Origin: Lindgomyces ingoldianus
Lineage: Eukaryota; Ascomycota; Dothideomycetes; Pleosporales; Lindgomycetaceae
Direction: 5' to 3'
Length of the DNA stretch: 64,000 nucleotides
Assembly (NCBI RefSeq): GCF_010093535.1
Contig: NW_022985163.1
Location: 1,274,294-1,338,293 of the forward strand
The translations under genes and the position numbers were made by a program. Each line of letters starts with the position of its first letter. The first letter of the stretch is position 1. Shown one piece after another: positions 45,644-56,745 of the stretch. A model generated the notes under the pieces. It was not told where the DNA came from and ran no database searches. It worked only from the letters and a program-made list of their open reading frames with translations.

Positions 45644-47701
45644 ATGTCTGGTGAAAACTCATTTCCCACCCTCGATACGGCCAATACTAGGTATGCTCTC
45701 CGTAAAATATAATTCATGACAAATCCTTCCTCACATTGCCTCAGCACCCCGAACCAAGGTGTCACTCAGAAGGCGCGCAAGCGTCAGCAGCGCAGGGATG
45801 CCAAGGAAGTGAATGATACCGCTGATGCCCTTACCTCCGTTCTTGCTACCCTTAAAGTCAATCCAGTGTTACCAAACACCTCCGCGAAAGGAACCAAGGT
45901 TATGGTGTTGACTCAAGGCGATGAGGCTCTCGCGAAGTCAACTCGTTCATCCACTGGGACCTCAGGCAGCTCCAAATCTTCCACCGTTGCTAAGTCTCCC
46001 ACGACCGCTCCAAATGGTAATAATTTCCCCATGTCGTCTGGAAAGGTAGACGATGTCGGCATACCGCTAAAGAGTCTGGTTACCCCGCAGCCACTCTCTA
46101 AGAAACCTCTGGGTGACGCGAAGCTAAAGAGGGGTGAAGTGACGAGCAATAATGCCGCAAAGATTCCAAAGCCTAAGTCCCCAAATATCACTGCTCCCGA
46201 CGTGTATAGGTGGCCAATGATCGTTGCTAAAGATCTCCCCAGGGGCAAAGAGGATGGGTGTGTTCGCCGGTTTTCCGATATCTCTAACGGTAGTGTGAAT
46301 CGTTTCAACCTCTTAGCGGATTCCAGAGAGGCTCAAGATGGTGGTATGTCCCCAGAAACTAGTATAGACGCGGCCACTCTATTGCAGAAGCCGGATGAAG
46401 CTAAGATGAAGAATGCGCAGAAGAAGAGTCGTAGGCGAAATGTGAAGAAGTCGGCCGCAGGTACAATACATCCTGTACGGCAGCTAGCACAGACTGAAAA
46501 AGCGAGTACGAATGTCTCGCTGCCAACGCACGCGCCCTTAGCTGCCTTGAAGGTCCCACCATCTTCGGAGAAGTCCAATATGAAACCATCCAACACCTCC
46601 AGAAGCTCCAAGTCGGCTGCATCGAAAGAACCACCAGCCCAGAATGTTCCTACCTCCGTTGAATTTCCTTCTTTCCCGCCCCTCGCGCCTCTAAAAGTAC
46701 CTACAGACTCGGAAATCTCGTACACTTCCGTACCCAACCCTTCAGTGGTTTCCGGTTCCTCTATCTCCCAGGCTGCCAAAACCATTGCATCCCGCAAAAA
46801 AGCCAAGAAATCTTCTCACGTCAAGATTTCTGAAGTTGCAGCGTCTCTAGTAACTCTAAACCCCATCGTTGACCAGGACCTCGACGAGTTGATGAATGCA
46901 ACAAAATCCCATCGGCTCACTTTTCTCACTGGCCCCATGATTACCGTTTTCATTGGTGACAAGGCTGTTCGTGGTGTCTACAAGCGCGCTGCTATGGTGG
47001 TGTCATCCGTTCTGAATCAATTCTTTAAAGAAGATCCAGAATCACTAGAGTATCACTTTCCGGCCCTCCACCTCGACGCGGATGCTGTTCGCCATCTCCT
47101 GGTCCACTGGATGAACGACACATGTACGCGCTTCGAAGCAATCCCGGTTACGCCCCTCCCATCATTCCGCGGTAACTTGGAACTCCTACGTGCAATTCGA
47201 TTCTTGGGTATGGAACAATATGCCAAGTTTAATCTTTCTTGGCATGTACGGTGGCTGAAGTCCAATCTGCCCCAGTACGAGGATATCGTTCATGTGGCGG
47301 AGACGGCCACGTCCTCGAAGGACCCAATGTTCACAGCGATGATCAATACGCTAACGCATTGGCGGCACAAAGATCTCATCCCAGACCCGGAGGAGTTCTT
47401 GGAGTTTCTCGCGTCACACCCTAAAATTGCGACAGCGATGGACAATGCTGATCAGTTCTTCGGCGCCGAGCGACGAGAGCGCGAGGCAAATTGGAAAGCT
47501 GAACAGGAGGCGCGCCGTCTAGAGCACCAGGCAGAGAAGCATGCGTCGTGGCTCAAACGTCAGATAGAGCGTGAGGAGAAGCGGATCCACGATACGCAGA
47601 CTGCCGAATCCCTCCGTATTAAGATGAATACAAATCGGAATGTATCAAAGGCTGTGCAGACAGTCACTGCCGCCGAAGCAGCCATGCTTCGAGGCTACTA
47701 G
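45644..47701 (+). CDS. BTB/POZ-like domain protein with disordered N-terminus
   Basis: Exon 1 (45644-45690, MSGENSFPTLDTANT) joins through a 54-nt intron (GTATGC..TCAG) to exon 2 (45745-47701), giving 667 residues. The ATG follows a CACAAACAGCCATC leader. Residues about 17-400 are Ser/Thr/Lys/Pro-rich and disordered, with a basic cluster (KARKRQQRRDAK) and KKSRRRNVKK that could act as nuclear signals. A BTB/POZ-like domain lies at about 405-510 (MITVFIGDKAVRGVYKRAAM, VVSSVLNQFF). It is followed by a helical BACK-like part to about 590 (FLGMEQYAKF, DPMFTAMINTLTHW, FLASHP) and an Arg/Glu coiled coil. This is one of five family copies in 36-50 kb. BTB domains mediate dimerisation or Cullin-3 binding; partner and function are unknown here. 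Confidence 0.75.
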
Positions 47702-48463
47702 GGAATGTTTATCAGCAATGAGTTTATGACATATGGGCATGGAATCATATCACATCCTTCAAGAACGGTGGAGTCTAAAAGTTTATGTTTTGTTTCTAGC
47801 TTTTCGTGTTTGTGGCTGGCTCATACATTCTATTGGATTTGCCATGAGCTCGGTCATCATGGGAGGTGGCATCTTACTAATTGGTTTTGGCTTCACGTAT
47901 TCTTAGATTTAGGTTTTGCAACCGGATTCTAGGGTATACAGATTTTCTTTCATTGCGGATTTTGTTGCTCGTGAGAGCGCTTTGTGCCAGTACTAAAGAC
48001 GAAAGATTAATGGAGGAGGGGGGAGTGGCTGCTCTTTCTAGATCCCTGGTAAGACTTCCATTCCTTTCTCACGAGACATACGCAACGTATTGACATAGAT
48101 TAGACCCTTTTTCAACGGCTTTGTAAAAAATCACTCTAGGGACTGCGAGGCAATAACGCGCGGTTCCAAACGTGCCCTGATAAGTACAAAAACCCTTGAG
48201 TCACCCTAAAGGCTTTCCTCCTCCACCCCCTTCTTTCCAAAAGGATAAATCACGGCCCTTGTTTCCCAAGTCTAGTTTTTCGCCAAAAAGTTAGCTTCTA
48301 TCATCCAGTTCTGTTACTTGACTCGAATCTTGTCTAATTTCGGATCTCAAATGGGAGACAGTTAATTTTCTACGGTCGACTATACTGAGCCAGTTTGCCT
48401 CTTGGAGCCCGAAGCGGGGTATAAAAGGAGGTCCACTGCACCCCCACATCTCTCATCACACAT
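47702..48463. other. Intergenic, 3' side of the BTB-like gene
   Basis: I see no supported gene. A TATA-like ATAAAAGG lies at 48421, shortly before the relic at 48464. Confidence 0.35.
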
Positions 48464-48733
48464 GCCTTGAAGAAGGCGGAGGAAGAACTAGTAGCGCTGC
48501 AGCAATAGCCTGATCTTTTGTTTGTGGCGAAGGAGGATTTGATGGCAAGACTGGGTTCGCTTTCCGCAATCCTTTCCATCACAACCGCAAGGACGCAAGA
48601 GGTTTAACATATTCTTGCAGAAACATCCTCCTTGAAACGTGAGAACTGTCGTGAATATTTACGTGAAATGATTGCGCGGGAGGCTAGTTTGGGTAATCCA
48701 AGAAGCAACACAGAAATTTGTCAAGAGGCGTGA
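48464..48733 (+). pseudogene. Coding relic with three stops, helical
   Basis: One frame reads coding-like text for 90 codons: ALKKAEEELVALQQ-stop-PDLLFVAKEDLMARLGSLSA, then TTARTQEV-stop-HILAETSSLKRENCREYLRE, MIAREASLGNPRSNTEICQE, stop. The composition is that of a charged alpha-helical or coiled-coil protein. A BTB-like coiled-coil tail is one possibility, but no family motif is present. Confidence 0.35.
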
Positions 48734-49304
48734 GGATGTGGTCGGTCCTCTCCTGAAAACAATTCGCCGCCTATCTTTAGCTTTTGAACCTTCATGGTGT
48801 TGGGCAAAGGGATGGCGTATGGAGCATTAAATATGGAACGTGATTGATAATATGCTGAGCATATGAATTCTAAAGCAATCTCAGCTTATTTTTGCCAGTT
48901 TGCCTCTTTGTGCATTGACCCAGTCGATGAATCTTCCTTTCTTCCTCAACTGCTGATAAATTTACACTTACGTGCGTTGTGCATGCTTTCCTAGGTGATA
49001 TGAGCTCGTATGGAGTTCACCATTGACTGTGGACGAATCATGCAGTTAATTAAATGTCGGTGAAAGAAATCCACTAGCATGTCGCAACTCATGTTCTATT
49101 CTAAGAAACCACTGTGTCTTGCGGTTATCTAGGCGCATTTTAGCTCCTGTCTTTATTATCTCGCCTCTCCCTGTAGCGCCCTTTCCCTTCATAACAGTTA
49201 CAATTACCCCTTCTGCTCAATTATTCTTTCTTTCTAGCAATAACTCTAATTTCTCCCTTCCAGAATCAATCTCTGCCACGCAAGAAATCATCCGCATCTC
49301 AACA
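48734..49304. other. Intergenic, promoter of 49305-50180
   Basis: This is C/T-rich towards the right end. The open frame extends upstream to 49119, but that part is leader-like (Ser/Pro/Phe-rich) and the better start context is at 49305. Confidence 0.4.
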
Positions 49305-50180
49305 ATGCTGCAGGACGACCGACTAAGCTTCGCAGACAACGGCCGTGTCTGCGTCTACGTGGGTAGGGTGCCCCTCATCAGTAGTCTTCTCCCGAAAGAA
49401 TCCCTCATGATCGTCTCCGACTATGCTCGGGTCTATTTCACCCAGCATCCTACCGCAGAGAGCTTAAATCTCAGCAAGATCCTGGTCTCCGAGGCTGCCA
49501 TTCTATCTATTACGTCCTGTATTCTTGACGCGTGCTGCAATCACAGCCCGTTCACTCTTCCCCGCGGCGAGACATTCCTGGAAACGGTTCTGATCTATCA
49601 AGCCGCCCGCGCACTTGGCATGGACCGATACATTCATCGAGTGTACCAGGCTCTAAACTCGGATATTGAGTCAAAGGGGCACATGCTTCCCTACGATTGG
49701 ATTCGGGTGATCTTGCGCGGTCCCAAGGTTGATCCGCTGTATTCGGACTGCGTTCGAGTCTTTGCGTCTGCGCGACGTGAGTCTACCCTCCCAAATGTCA
49801 AACTTTTCGACAATTTCGTATCGGCTTATCCCGAATTTGTGGCTGCTATGGCATTGGAGGAAATTTTCGAGGGACGCAGGGTTGATATCGAACGACGTAC
49901 ACGTCATGACTCACTGGTGGCTGTTGAGGGTTCCGAAGACGCCGAAGAGGCAAAACTGTCCTCCTCGCGTGAAGACAACCAAAATAAAAGACAGAAAAAG
50001 GGTCAGGTGGAGCAGTGGAAAGCCTGTTTTGCGAAACAACAAAGCCTTAAAGCCATTCCTTTGAAGGGGCTCCGGGAGAAGAAGAAGGAAGCTCGCATAG
50101 CTTGGAATAGAGCGAACGGTGTTATAACCGTATCGGCGGAAGAGTTTGAGGAGATGAAGAAATCCTTTGGGCGTGTTTGA
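49305..50180 (+). CDS. BTB/POZ-like family protein
   Basis: This is a single exon of 291 residues. The start at 49305 (MLQDDRLSFADNGRVCVYVG) is chosen because it follows CTCAACA and begins just before the domain. BTB-like strand and helix elements lie at about 14-95 (VCVYVGRVPLISSLLPKESL, IVSDYARVYFTQHP). The helical second half runs to about 190 (AARALGMDRYIHRV, DPLYSDCVRVFAS, FVSAYPEFVAAMA). The tail is charged with a bipartite-like basic stretch (NKRQKKGQ) and a Lys-rich segment (GLREKKKEARIAW). It is more divergent from 45644-47701 than the broken copies are, but has the same order of motifs. No stops or frameshifts are seen, so it may be functional. Nuclear location is a guess. Confidence 0.65.
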   Translation: MLQDDRLSFADNGRVCVYVGRVPLISSLLPKESLMIVSDYARVYFTQHPTAESLNLSKILVSEAAILSITSCILDACCNHSPFTLPRGETFLETVLIYQAARALGMDRYIHRVYQALNSDIESKGHMLPYDWIRVILRGPKVDPLYSDCVRVFASARRESTLPNVKLFDNFVSAYPEFVAAMALEEIFEGRRVDIERRTRHDSLVAVEGSEDAEEAKLSSSREDNQNKRQKKGQVEQWKACFAKQQSLKAIPLKGLREKKKEARIAWNRANGVITVSAEEFEEMKKSFGRV

Positions 50181-53130
50181 AGATTAGGACCTGAAATTAA
50201 GGAAACACAAGAAGAAGATGGCCGCCGTTACTTGGTACTAGGTTAGTTTTAGGGATTGGCATGCTGTGCCACTTTCAAACTAAAAGCAATAGCCGTATTG
50301 TAGCACCAGCGTTCTTACCTTTGAGTTTTGTATCCAACCATTTGCAATCTCCACTACATATCACTAGATTTAGTGAGCCCGTGCGAATCGTAAGATTCCT
50401 TGGGTGGTATGATTTCCTTACAGGTATTTAACAAGCCCTCAATCCTTCCAGACTCATATTTTCTGGCCTGCACCGTCACTTCTTTCTCACATTCGTCTCT
50501 AGCTTATGTTATGTAAACTCCTCGAAGCTTTCAGTAGCATCCGAAAAAATATTTGCACTTAACACCTGCACCTCAACACCATGCCTGGGCTCAACTTCAA
50601 GATAGTCCTTCGTGTATCCTACTTCCATTCATGATCTCTCAGTGTGACAGTATAGTAACATTCGCGAGGTTCTACGAAGATGTTGAACCTAAACTTGATC
50701 GGCAAGATAAGGCTGAGAAGCACTATTGTAGCACAATTCAACCAGTCCTTTCCATCCTTTCGGACCAGAATGGGGACGAGAAGAAGGCCGAATGCCAGCG
50801 AAAGACAATCTTGACAAGCATTTTGCTGCGATTAAAGAGAATAAGAGCTCTCAGATTCGATCCAGTCTGCAAAAATTGCTCTAGGATGATGGTCTAGTGG
50901 ATGTGGATATTCATAGATTATACCCTACACAGGTTGGATGAGATGACGTGTGTACTGAAAAATTCCTAGCTTATACTCAAAACTGCCTCGAACTTGCATG
51001 GCACTAGCCGGGCGGCAGAATTTGCGTGCAAACTTGGCTTTGGTTTGTCAGCATCGAGCTGTCCTGAACTTTCGTAATTACCGCGGCCACACGACGGTCA
51101 CCTTCTTGGTAGCGTTTGTGCCTTGATCGCCTGCGTCTGTTTGGTATCGTATTGAGCTCTCCCAAAGTCTTTAATGACGTGACACGACCTAATTCCCCAA
51201 GGTACACGTTCCTTAACCCACCCTAAGATTGAGGTCAAACGCCCAGCCCTCCTCGAAGTTGGTTCAGTAACTGCTCGCGCTAGATCTCAGACGAAAGCAT
51301 CCGATACCACACAACGATCTTCTGTACCAGAAAGAAGCTTCTCCCACAACCATTGGGAGCGGAAATGCGGTGAAAGTAGGCTCGCAGGGTCTTAGCACAT
51401 CTAGCCTCCCAAACTTCTCGTCTGAGCCAGCCCTTGAGGTCTCCAATGCCTCAATATCAGGATCCTTCGTCGCTGTTGCTTTCTATCTTTCCTCTTGTCG
51501 GAGGGTTTCACCTAAACATTCGTCCGCTACACTGACAAACGAATGCCATTCCCAAGCCTAATCTCCTCCAGTGTGTTAGGGGGACTAGTGGAGCACCACC
51601 GGGCACCAAAGAACTGGCCCACCCGCGGGCTCTAGTGTGACTCCTTGTGAGGGCATGGACGATCACTGATGATTTCCGGATCAATGTTTGTACTTCAAAG
51701 GAATCAGAACATTTCAATATATCGTGTTCCTGGCAGCTACGAGCACAGCTCATACCTACGATGGTAACGCTTCCAACAAAACATTGTCCTCGAGTGAGCT
51801 CAACTGAGGCTATATTGTGGAAATCCCCCACATGTTAATGTAGATCTGAAAGCTTACGGTAGAGTACTTGACGCTGTAAGAAGTATTCCAGCTTGTTCGA
51901 CCAGCCCAAGTTGCTCCACAATGGAAAGTTTTGCCAACGTAGTAGAATCTCTCAACTATCGCCTTTTAAATTTCCGCTTTGCGGTCTTCTATGGCCTGCG
52001 TACATTATACCCTCAACTTGACTATGCAATCAAAGAACAAAACTCTACTATATGTGTAGGCAAGTACTCTCATAGAACTGTCCATTTCACCGGGTTATTC
52101 ACCTATGCCTTCTGCAATCCCTCCGATTCCTCTCAGCTAATCCATGGATGACCTCACAAGTGCATTCCTAGAACAGAGAGGCCCTTGCCGTACGTCTTTC
52201 CATCTCACTCTTGGTTGGTTTATTTTCTACCATTCAGTTATCTCTCGTTCCCGCTTTTGTGAGTTAGAGACAAGATTGGTACGTAATGTTTGGCGTATCG
52301 CCCCAAGGTATTCTGTAGTGCGCACACATCTATGGCACTTACGGGTGCGACTGGATGTCTGCGAAATCGTAACGCCATTTCTACTCCAGGCATGAATTCA
52401 ATTCATCAACAAGACTCCTGCGCATCGCAGACAACACCCCTCCACAGACAGAGACACTCGCTGTGCACAACCCCGAAACCAATTCTGGCGAGATGAACAA
52501 GATTGTAAAGCAAACAAGAGGCAATATGAGAGTTTGCAGAAGAGTGTGCTGAGGAGCTCTAATCTACATCACCGGGATTTGTTCCTTCCACTCCGACCTT
52601 AACCCGGGCTTTCAAGTCCATCTTCGACAAACAATTCCCATATTTCTCGCGATTCCTGATCTAAGCGATTTAACCACATTACAGAGTTCTTACATCAATC
52701 AATTCACCCAAGCCTTTCCTAATCCGGCATCACACCCGCCTAAACCACGGTGTTTCAAAAAAAAAAAAAACCTCCGGGTTACAATCCCGACGGGAAATTA
52801 ACGGCACCACGAGGGCATCTCCACCCCACATAGTAATTCCCCAGGTGTTGAAAATTAATATATCCAAGGGAACCCAGTGTGTGACGTTCGTTCCACCCGC
52901 GATGCTTCATTGGAGGACTTTCCGGGACCTAAGCCAAGGTTCCCCCTCACACCATGGGCGTCGATCGCCCGAAATTCTGGAAACAATGAAGGCGCTTGGT
53001 GTGAAACATCGCCTTGGGGAATTGGTTTAAATGCGCTGCACAGCTCTGGGCGTCGAAATGGTCGACGGAGGCAGAGGCTGAATTCGCTGTTTCAAGGACT
53101 ATCTGTTCCACTACGTGGAACATCGCCACC
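50181..53130. other. Gene-poor spacer before GH53 gene
   Basis: No gene can be supported. An open frame at 50628-50897 (MISQCDSIVTFARFYEDVEP..) is moderately coding-like but unrecognised. A 14-base A run sits near 52757. The frame upstream of 53131 that extends the galactanase is leader, not coding. Confidence 0.4.
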
Positions 53131-54204
53131 ATGTATCTCAAAAACCTCATACTTCTCGTGGCTCTTCTATCCACACCTATAGCGGCGGCATTAACCTACA
53201 AAGGCGTCGACTGGTCTTCCCTACTCGTCGAAGAAAAGGCTGGCAAATCTTACAAAACTACCTCAGGAACTGTCCAACCCCTCGAAACAATCCTAAAGTC
53301 CTCCGGCGTGAACACAGTCCGCCAACGCATCTGGGTCAACCCGTCTGACGGCAACTACAACCTCGACTACAATATCAAACTCGCTCAACGCGCAAAAGCC
53401 GCTGGCCTGCAAATCTACCTTGATTTCCACTACAGCGACACTTGGGCTGATCCAGGGCATCAAGCTACACCGGCTGCGTGGAAGAGCTTAGCGAAAGATG
53501 CGTTAGTGAAGCAGGTGTATGATTATACGAAGACCGTAATGGATACGTTCCAGAAAAACGGAATTCCTTTATCACTCGTTAGCATCGGGAATGAGATCAC
53601 AACCGGGCTTCTTTTTCCAATTGGGCAGCTCAGTAAATCCGATGGTTACAAAAACGCAGCCGCGTTACTGCATTCCGCGTCCAGCGCTATTAAAGACTCG
53701 ACGATAAGCCCGAAGCCAAAGATCATGATTCACCTCGATAATGGGTGGAATTGGGGGACCCAGCAGAGCTGGTACGATAAGATCCTGGCCTCAGGTGGGG
53801 GTCTGACAACCGCGGATTTCGATGTCCAGGGCGTATCGTACTACCCCTTTTACAACTCCGCAGCGACCTTATCCTCGCTCGCTTCCTCGCTTGCCAACAT
53901 GGCGAAGAAATATAATAAAGAAGTCCAAGTCGTGGAAACGGATTGGCCGACCTATTGTCCTAGTCCGGCGTACGCGTTTCCGGCTGATGCAAAAGCGATT
54001 CCCCTTTCAGTGGACGGGCAAACTACATGGATGAAGACGGTTGCGGAGAAGGTGAAGGGGATAGGGAGTTTAGGTACAGGGTTGTTTTATTGGGAACCTG
54101 CTTGGATTGATAATGCGGGGTTGGGGAGTAGTTGTCCGTATAATTTGATGGTTAGTGATTCAGGGGCAGCAATGGCGAGTTTAGCAGTTTTTGGGAGCAT
54201 ATAG
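53131..54204 (+). CDS. Secreted arabinogalactan endo-beta-1,4-galactanase (GH53)
   Basis: This is an intronless gene of 357 residues. The ATG at 53131 stands in an ideal GCCACCATG context, and translation gives a signal peptide, MYLKNLILLVALLSTPIAAA. The mature enzyme starts LTYKGVDWSSL, typical for glycoside hydrolase family 53, a (beta/alpha)8 barrel of clan GH-A. The acid/base Glu155 is in SIGNEITTG; the nucleophile Glu269 is in VQVVETDWP. Other family landmarks are VRQRIWVNP, YLDFHYSDTWADPGHQ and GLFYWEPAWI. The enzyme cleaves beta-1,4-galactan side chains of pectin outside the cell, which points to growth on plant material. Length is normal for the family, and all landmarks are intact. 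The 40 extra codons upstream in the open frame contain no signal and are rejected. Confidence 0.96.
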   Translation: MYLKNLILLVALLSTPIAAALTYKGVDWSSLLVEEKAGKSYKTTSGTVQPLETILKSSGVNTVRQRIWVNPSDGNYNLDYNIKLAQRAKAAGLQIYLDFHYSDTWADPGHQATPAAWKSLAKDALVKQVYDYTKTVMDTFQKNGIPLSLVSIGNEITTGLLFPIGQLSKSDGYKNAAALLHSASSAIKDSTISPKPKIMIHLDNGWNWGTQQSWYDKILASGGGLTTADFDVQGVSYYPFYNSAATLSSLASSLANMAKKYNKEVQVVETDWPTYCPSPAYAFPADAKAIPLSVDGQTTWMKTVAEKVKGIGSLGTGLFYWEPAWIDNAGLGSSCPYNLMVSDSGAAMASLAVFGSI

Positions 54205-55224
54205 GCCGGGTGGGGGTTGGGTGGGTTTATTAAATTTCAAGGGAGTTCTGAGTGACTTTTGACATATTTGTGGCGGCATTGTGGTGCATGATGTGATATG
54301 CGGTCTGCACTAGTGTTCGGAACTCTCGGGACACGAGTACAATCCCACAGGTACATACTTTCATCCATTCATATCCCACAGCCCCAATACACATATAGTT
54401 CTTAAACACTCTCCCATTCCCAGGCCAAAATCAGCCGGGCCTAGAAGCAAAAACAACACCAGACTTCTCCTAATAAACATCCCTCAGTCTTGCCTCTCCC
54501 CTCTCCCCATCGCCAACAGCCCAAAAATGGAAAACCGACAATATCTCAAACGCAACGAAACCGAATCGCGAATCTTCAGGCCCTGTCCAAGGTAATGGAG
54601 ACCCAGCAACATAACGAGCAGCTACACCGACTCTAAAACATCGGTACACCGCATTGCAGCCTTTAAATCGCAATGATTGTTCTTAAAACGAGTGTTGGAA
54701 GGTGTGCTAGTATTCGATTCCTTCATCCTCGCGGCTATTTGGCTTCTTGTTTGTTTGGACGTGTTTTCTGTAGACGAGGCTGGTGGGAGAGGGCAATGGT
54801 TTAAATCGAACTTTAGGTATCGTTCGCTCCGCTATAGCAATAATTTTCCTATAGTTTCGCATGGTTATCTTGTATGTGGTGACTAGAGCTACTTTAGATT
54901 GAGATCTTTTACTGATACGACAAGTGTGTGGGCTGCTGAAGATAATGGTGTGTTGCTAAGCCACTTGCCGGGGTATTAAGGATGGAAGGGGGGTATTTTT
55001 TATAGAGGATAATGTTGGAGTGTTGTCTCTAGGCATGAATGGCACTACAGAGTGTAGACTATGCATTCAAAGAACCGCTATAAAATGCATACTTGAGAAT
55101 TAAGATTCAAGTCCCAAATTTCATTGGAATACATCATACAAAGAGTAATCACCACAATGATTTTATCCTACATCCCAATCCTACAAAACACTCACAGTAG
55201 AGCATCTCCCGGAAAACTCCCACC
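54205..55224. other. Intergenic between convergent GH53 and SDHAF2 genes
   Basis: This holds the 3' regions of both convergent genes. I see no supported gene. Confidence 0.4.
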
Positions 55225-56323
55225 CTAGTCGAACTGCTTAATATCGGGCATCATCCCCAGGCCCCCACCCCCTGTCCCCTTCCCCTTCTCACTTCCCCCA
55301 GCCTTCCCCTCCCCTTCCCTAACACTCCCCACACTCCTATCCTTAACATGCTTCCTCAACAACTCCAAAACCTCGCTTCCCCTCCACCTTGATGGCACCG
55401 GTCTATATGCCGGCTTGAATGTTCCGACCGTCTGCGCCCACTCCCCTGTTGCAGGTTCTCTTTTCCATTCATCCTTCCCCTGCGCCGCACTCGTCGCCAT
55501 ATTACTACTAGAACCTTCCGCAGTTTCTGTAGATGTGGGAGATGGTTCTTGCGTCGCCCAATAATAGATGTCCCAGTCGTTTTCGTCGAGAAAGAGGTCG
55601 TATTGTTGGAGTTGAGGGAGGGTCATGTTGCCTAGATAGGCGTCGGCGAAGGTCGAGAGAAGGAGGTCAGATTCGAGGGTTCCGCGTTTGCGGGACTGGT
55701 CTATGGAGGGGGTTGTGTTAGCGTACGCATGTTTCTATCGGTTTGGAAGACGTCTAAACGGTTGACGGTGCGGGAACGCTTTCGAAGAGGAGAGAAGGGC
55801 TTAAGGTATGGTTTATGAAATTTGCACGCGCATGTGCAAAAAACGGACATAATAATCTCGCCTTCATCGTCGCCTCATCCTCACCCGTCCTTCGCAATGG
55901 CTCTACCTTGAAAGTCGCGCCCTCGAGCTCACCGACCCCGAGCTCTTGATTTCCCCCATTCGCTTCATTCTCCCCTTCCCTGCTAACACCCGCATCACCC
56001 CTCCCACTTGCGTGCGTAACGCCCGTCATCCTCTCCATATTCTCCGGCAACGCGTCTTTCGGCACAAACTTTGGATCCGCACTTGACAGCATTTCCGGCG
56101 GCGGTGCATCTTTACCCACGCTCAGCATCTTGTTTGCAATAGTGCTTGTAGTGTTTGTAAAATGTGGGTTTAATGACTTAGCGGTCTGTCGTTTGCGCCA
56201 TTCTGTGGTTGTGTCGTTGCCACGTTCATTGAGGTCTTTGAGACGGGGAACATAGGCGGAGAAGGGGCGGGAAAAGACAACGATGGCGCGAGAGGAGCGG
56301 AGGGTGAGGCGTGCGAGGGACAT
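55225..56323 (-). CDS. SDHAF2: Succinate dehydrogenase assembly factor 2 (flavinylation factor)
   Basis: Exons 55849-56323 and 55225-55700 with a 148-nt intron (GTCCGT..ATAG) encode 316 residues. The splice recreates [20 protein letters not shown], then [20 protein letters not shown] and [15 protein letters not shown]: the Sdh5/SDHAF2 core with its RKRGTLE-x-D-L-L signature. The protein attaches FAD covalently to the SDH flavoprotein subunit in the mitochondrial matrix. The start at 56323 ([20 protein letters not shown]) gives an Arg-rich presequence. The disordered stretch before the core and the Gly/Lys-rich tail are longer than in yeast or animals, as usual in filamentous fungi. The donor GTCCGT is weak but is forced by the conserved Tyr codon. 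The tandem repeat array starts only about 225 bp upstream of the ATG. Confidence 0.9.
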
Positions 56324-56625
56324 TGCGGGTGAGCTCAGGGATGTTTTGTTGGAGGGCGAGGAATTGCCAGTCACACAAGGTAGGGGAGGGTTTGTAAGGA
56401 GGGGTAAACGGGTGTTAAGAGAGCACACCTAGCCTTAATAGTGTGTTAGGAAGAATAGTAGTTAGTAGAAGAGGGCAGAAAATATCTTATAGGGCTAAGT
56501 AGAGGGCAATTAAGGTTTTAGGAGGAGATGCAGATGTCAAAAATAGTTAGTATTTAAGGCCGCACTAAGCCTTAGCTGAGTCGCTGTCTCGCTTCTCGAC
56601 CAATCGCCTCCTGCGGGCGTCTGCG

Positions 56626-56665
56626 GATGTCCACCCCCGGCTCTCGCGCCCGTGCGGTGGACATC
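56626..56665. repeat. Perfect 10-bp inverted repeat, copy 1
   Basis: The arms GATGTCCACC (56626-56635) and GGTGGACATC (56656-56665) flank a 20-bp GC-rich spacer. The same arrangement occurs in copy 2, with spacer changes being transitions only. Arms around a core resemble tyrosine-recombinase crossover sites, or a regulator operator. This is suggestive only. Confidence 0.6.
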
Positions 56666-56715
56666 TCCTACTGCACCGGCCGCCTGCTGAGCCCGCCGCT
56701 GATGGCTCCTGTACT

Positions 56716-56738
56716 ACACACACACACACACACACACA
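56716..56738 (+). repeat. (AC)n microsatellite
   Basis: A 23-base AC tract is followed by TATATGTAT. The tract has exactly the same length at 59984-60006 and 63121-63143, without a single C-to-T change despite being pure CpA. Confidence 0.9.
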
Positions 56739-56745
56739 TATATGT

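Noticed and set aside
49119..49304. N-terminal extension of the BTB-like protein at 49305
   Set aside because: Ser/Pro/Phe-rich leader-like translation; family similarity starts after 49305.
50553..50897. 114-codon frame as a hypothetical protein
   Set aside because: The frame is moderately coding-like from 50628 but has no motif, homologous partner or promoter feature that I can support.
53014..53130. Forty-residue N-terminal extension of the galactanase
   Set aside because: It has no signal peptide or family similarity, and ATG 53131 lies in GCCACCATG just before a perfect signal peptide.
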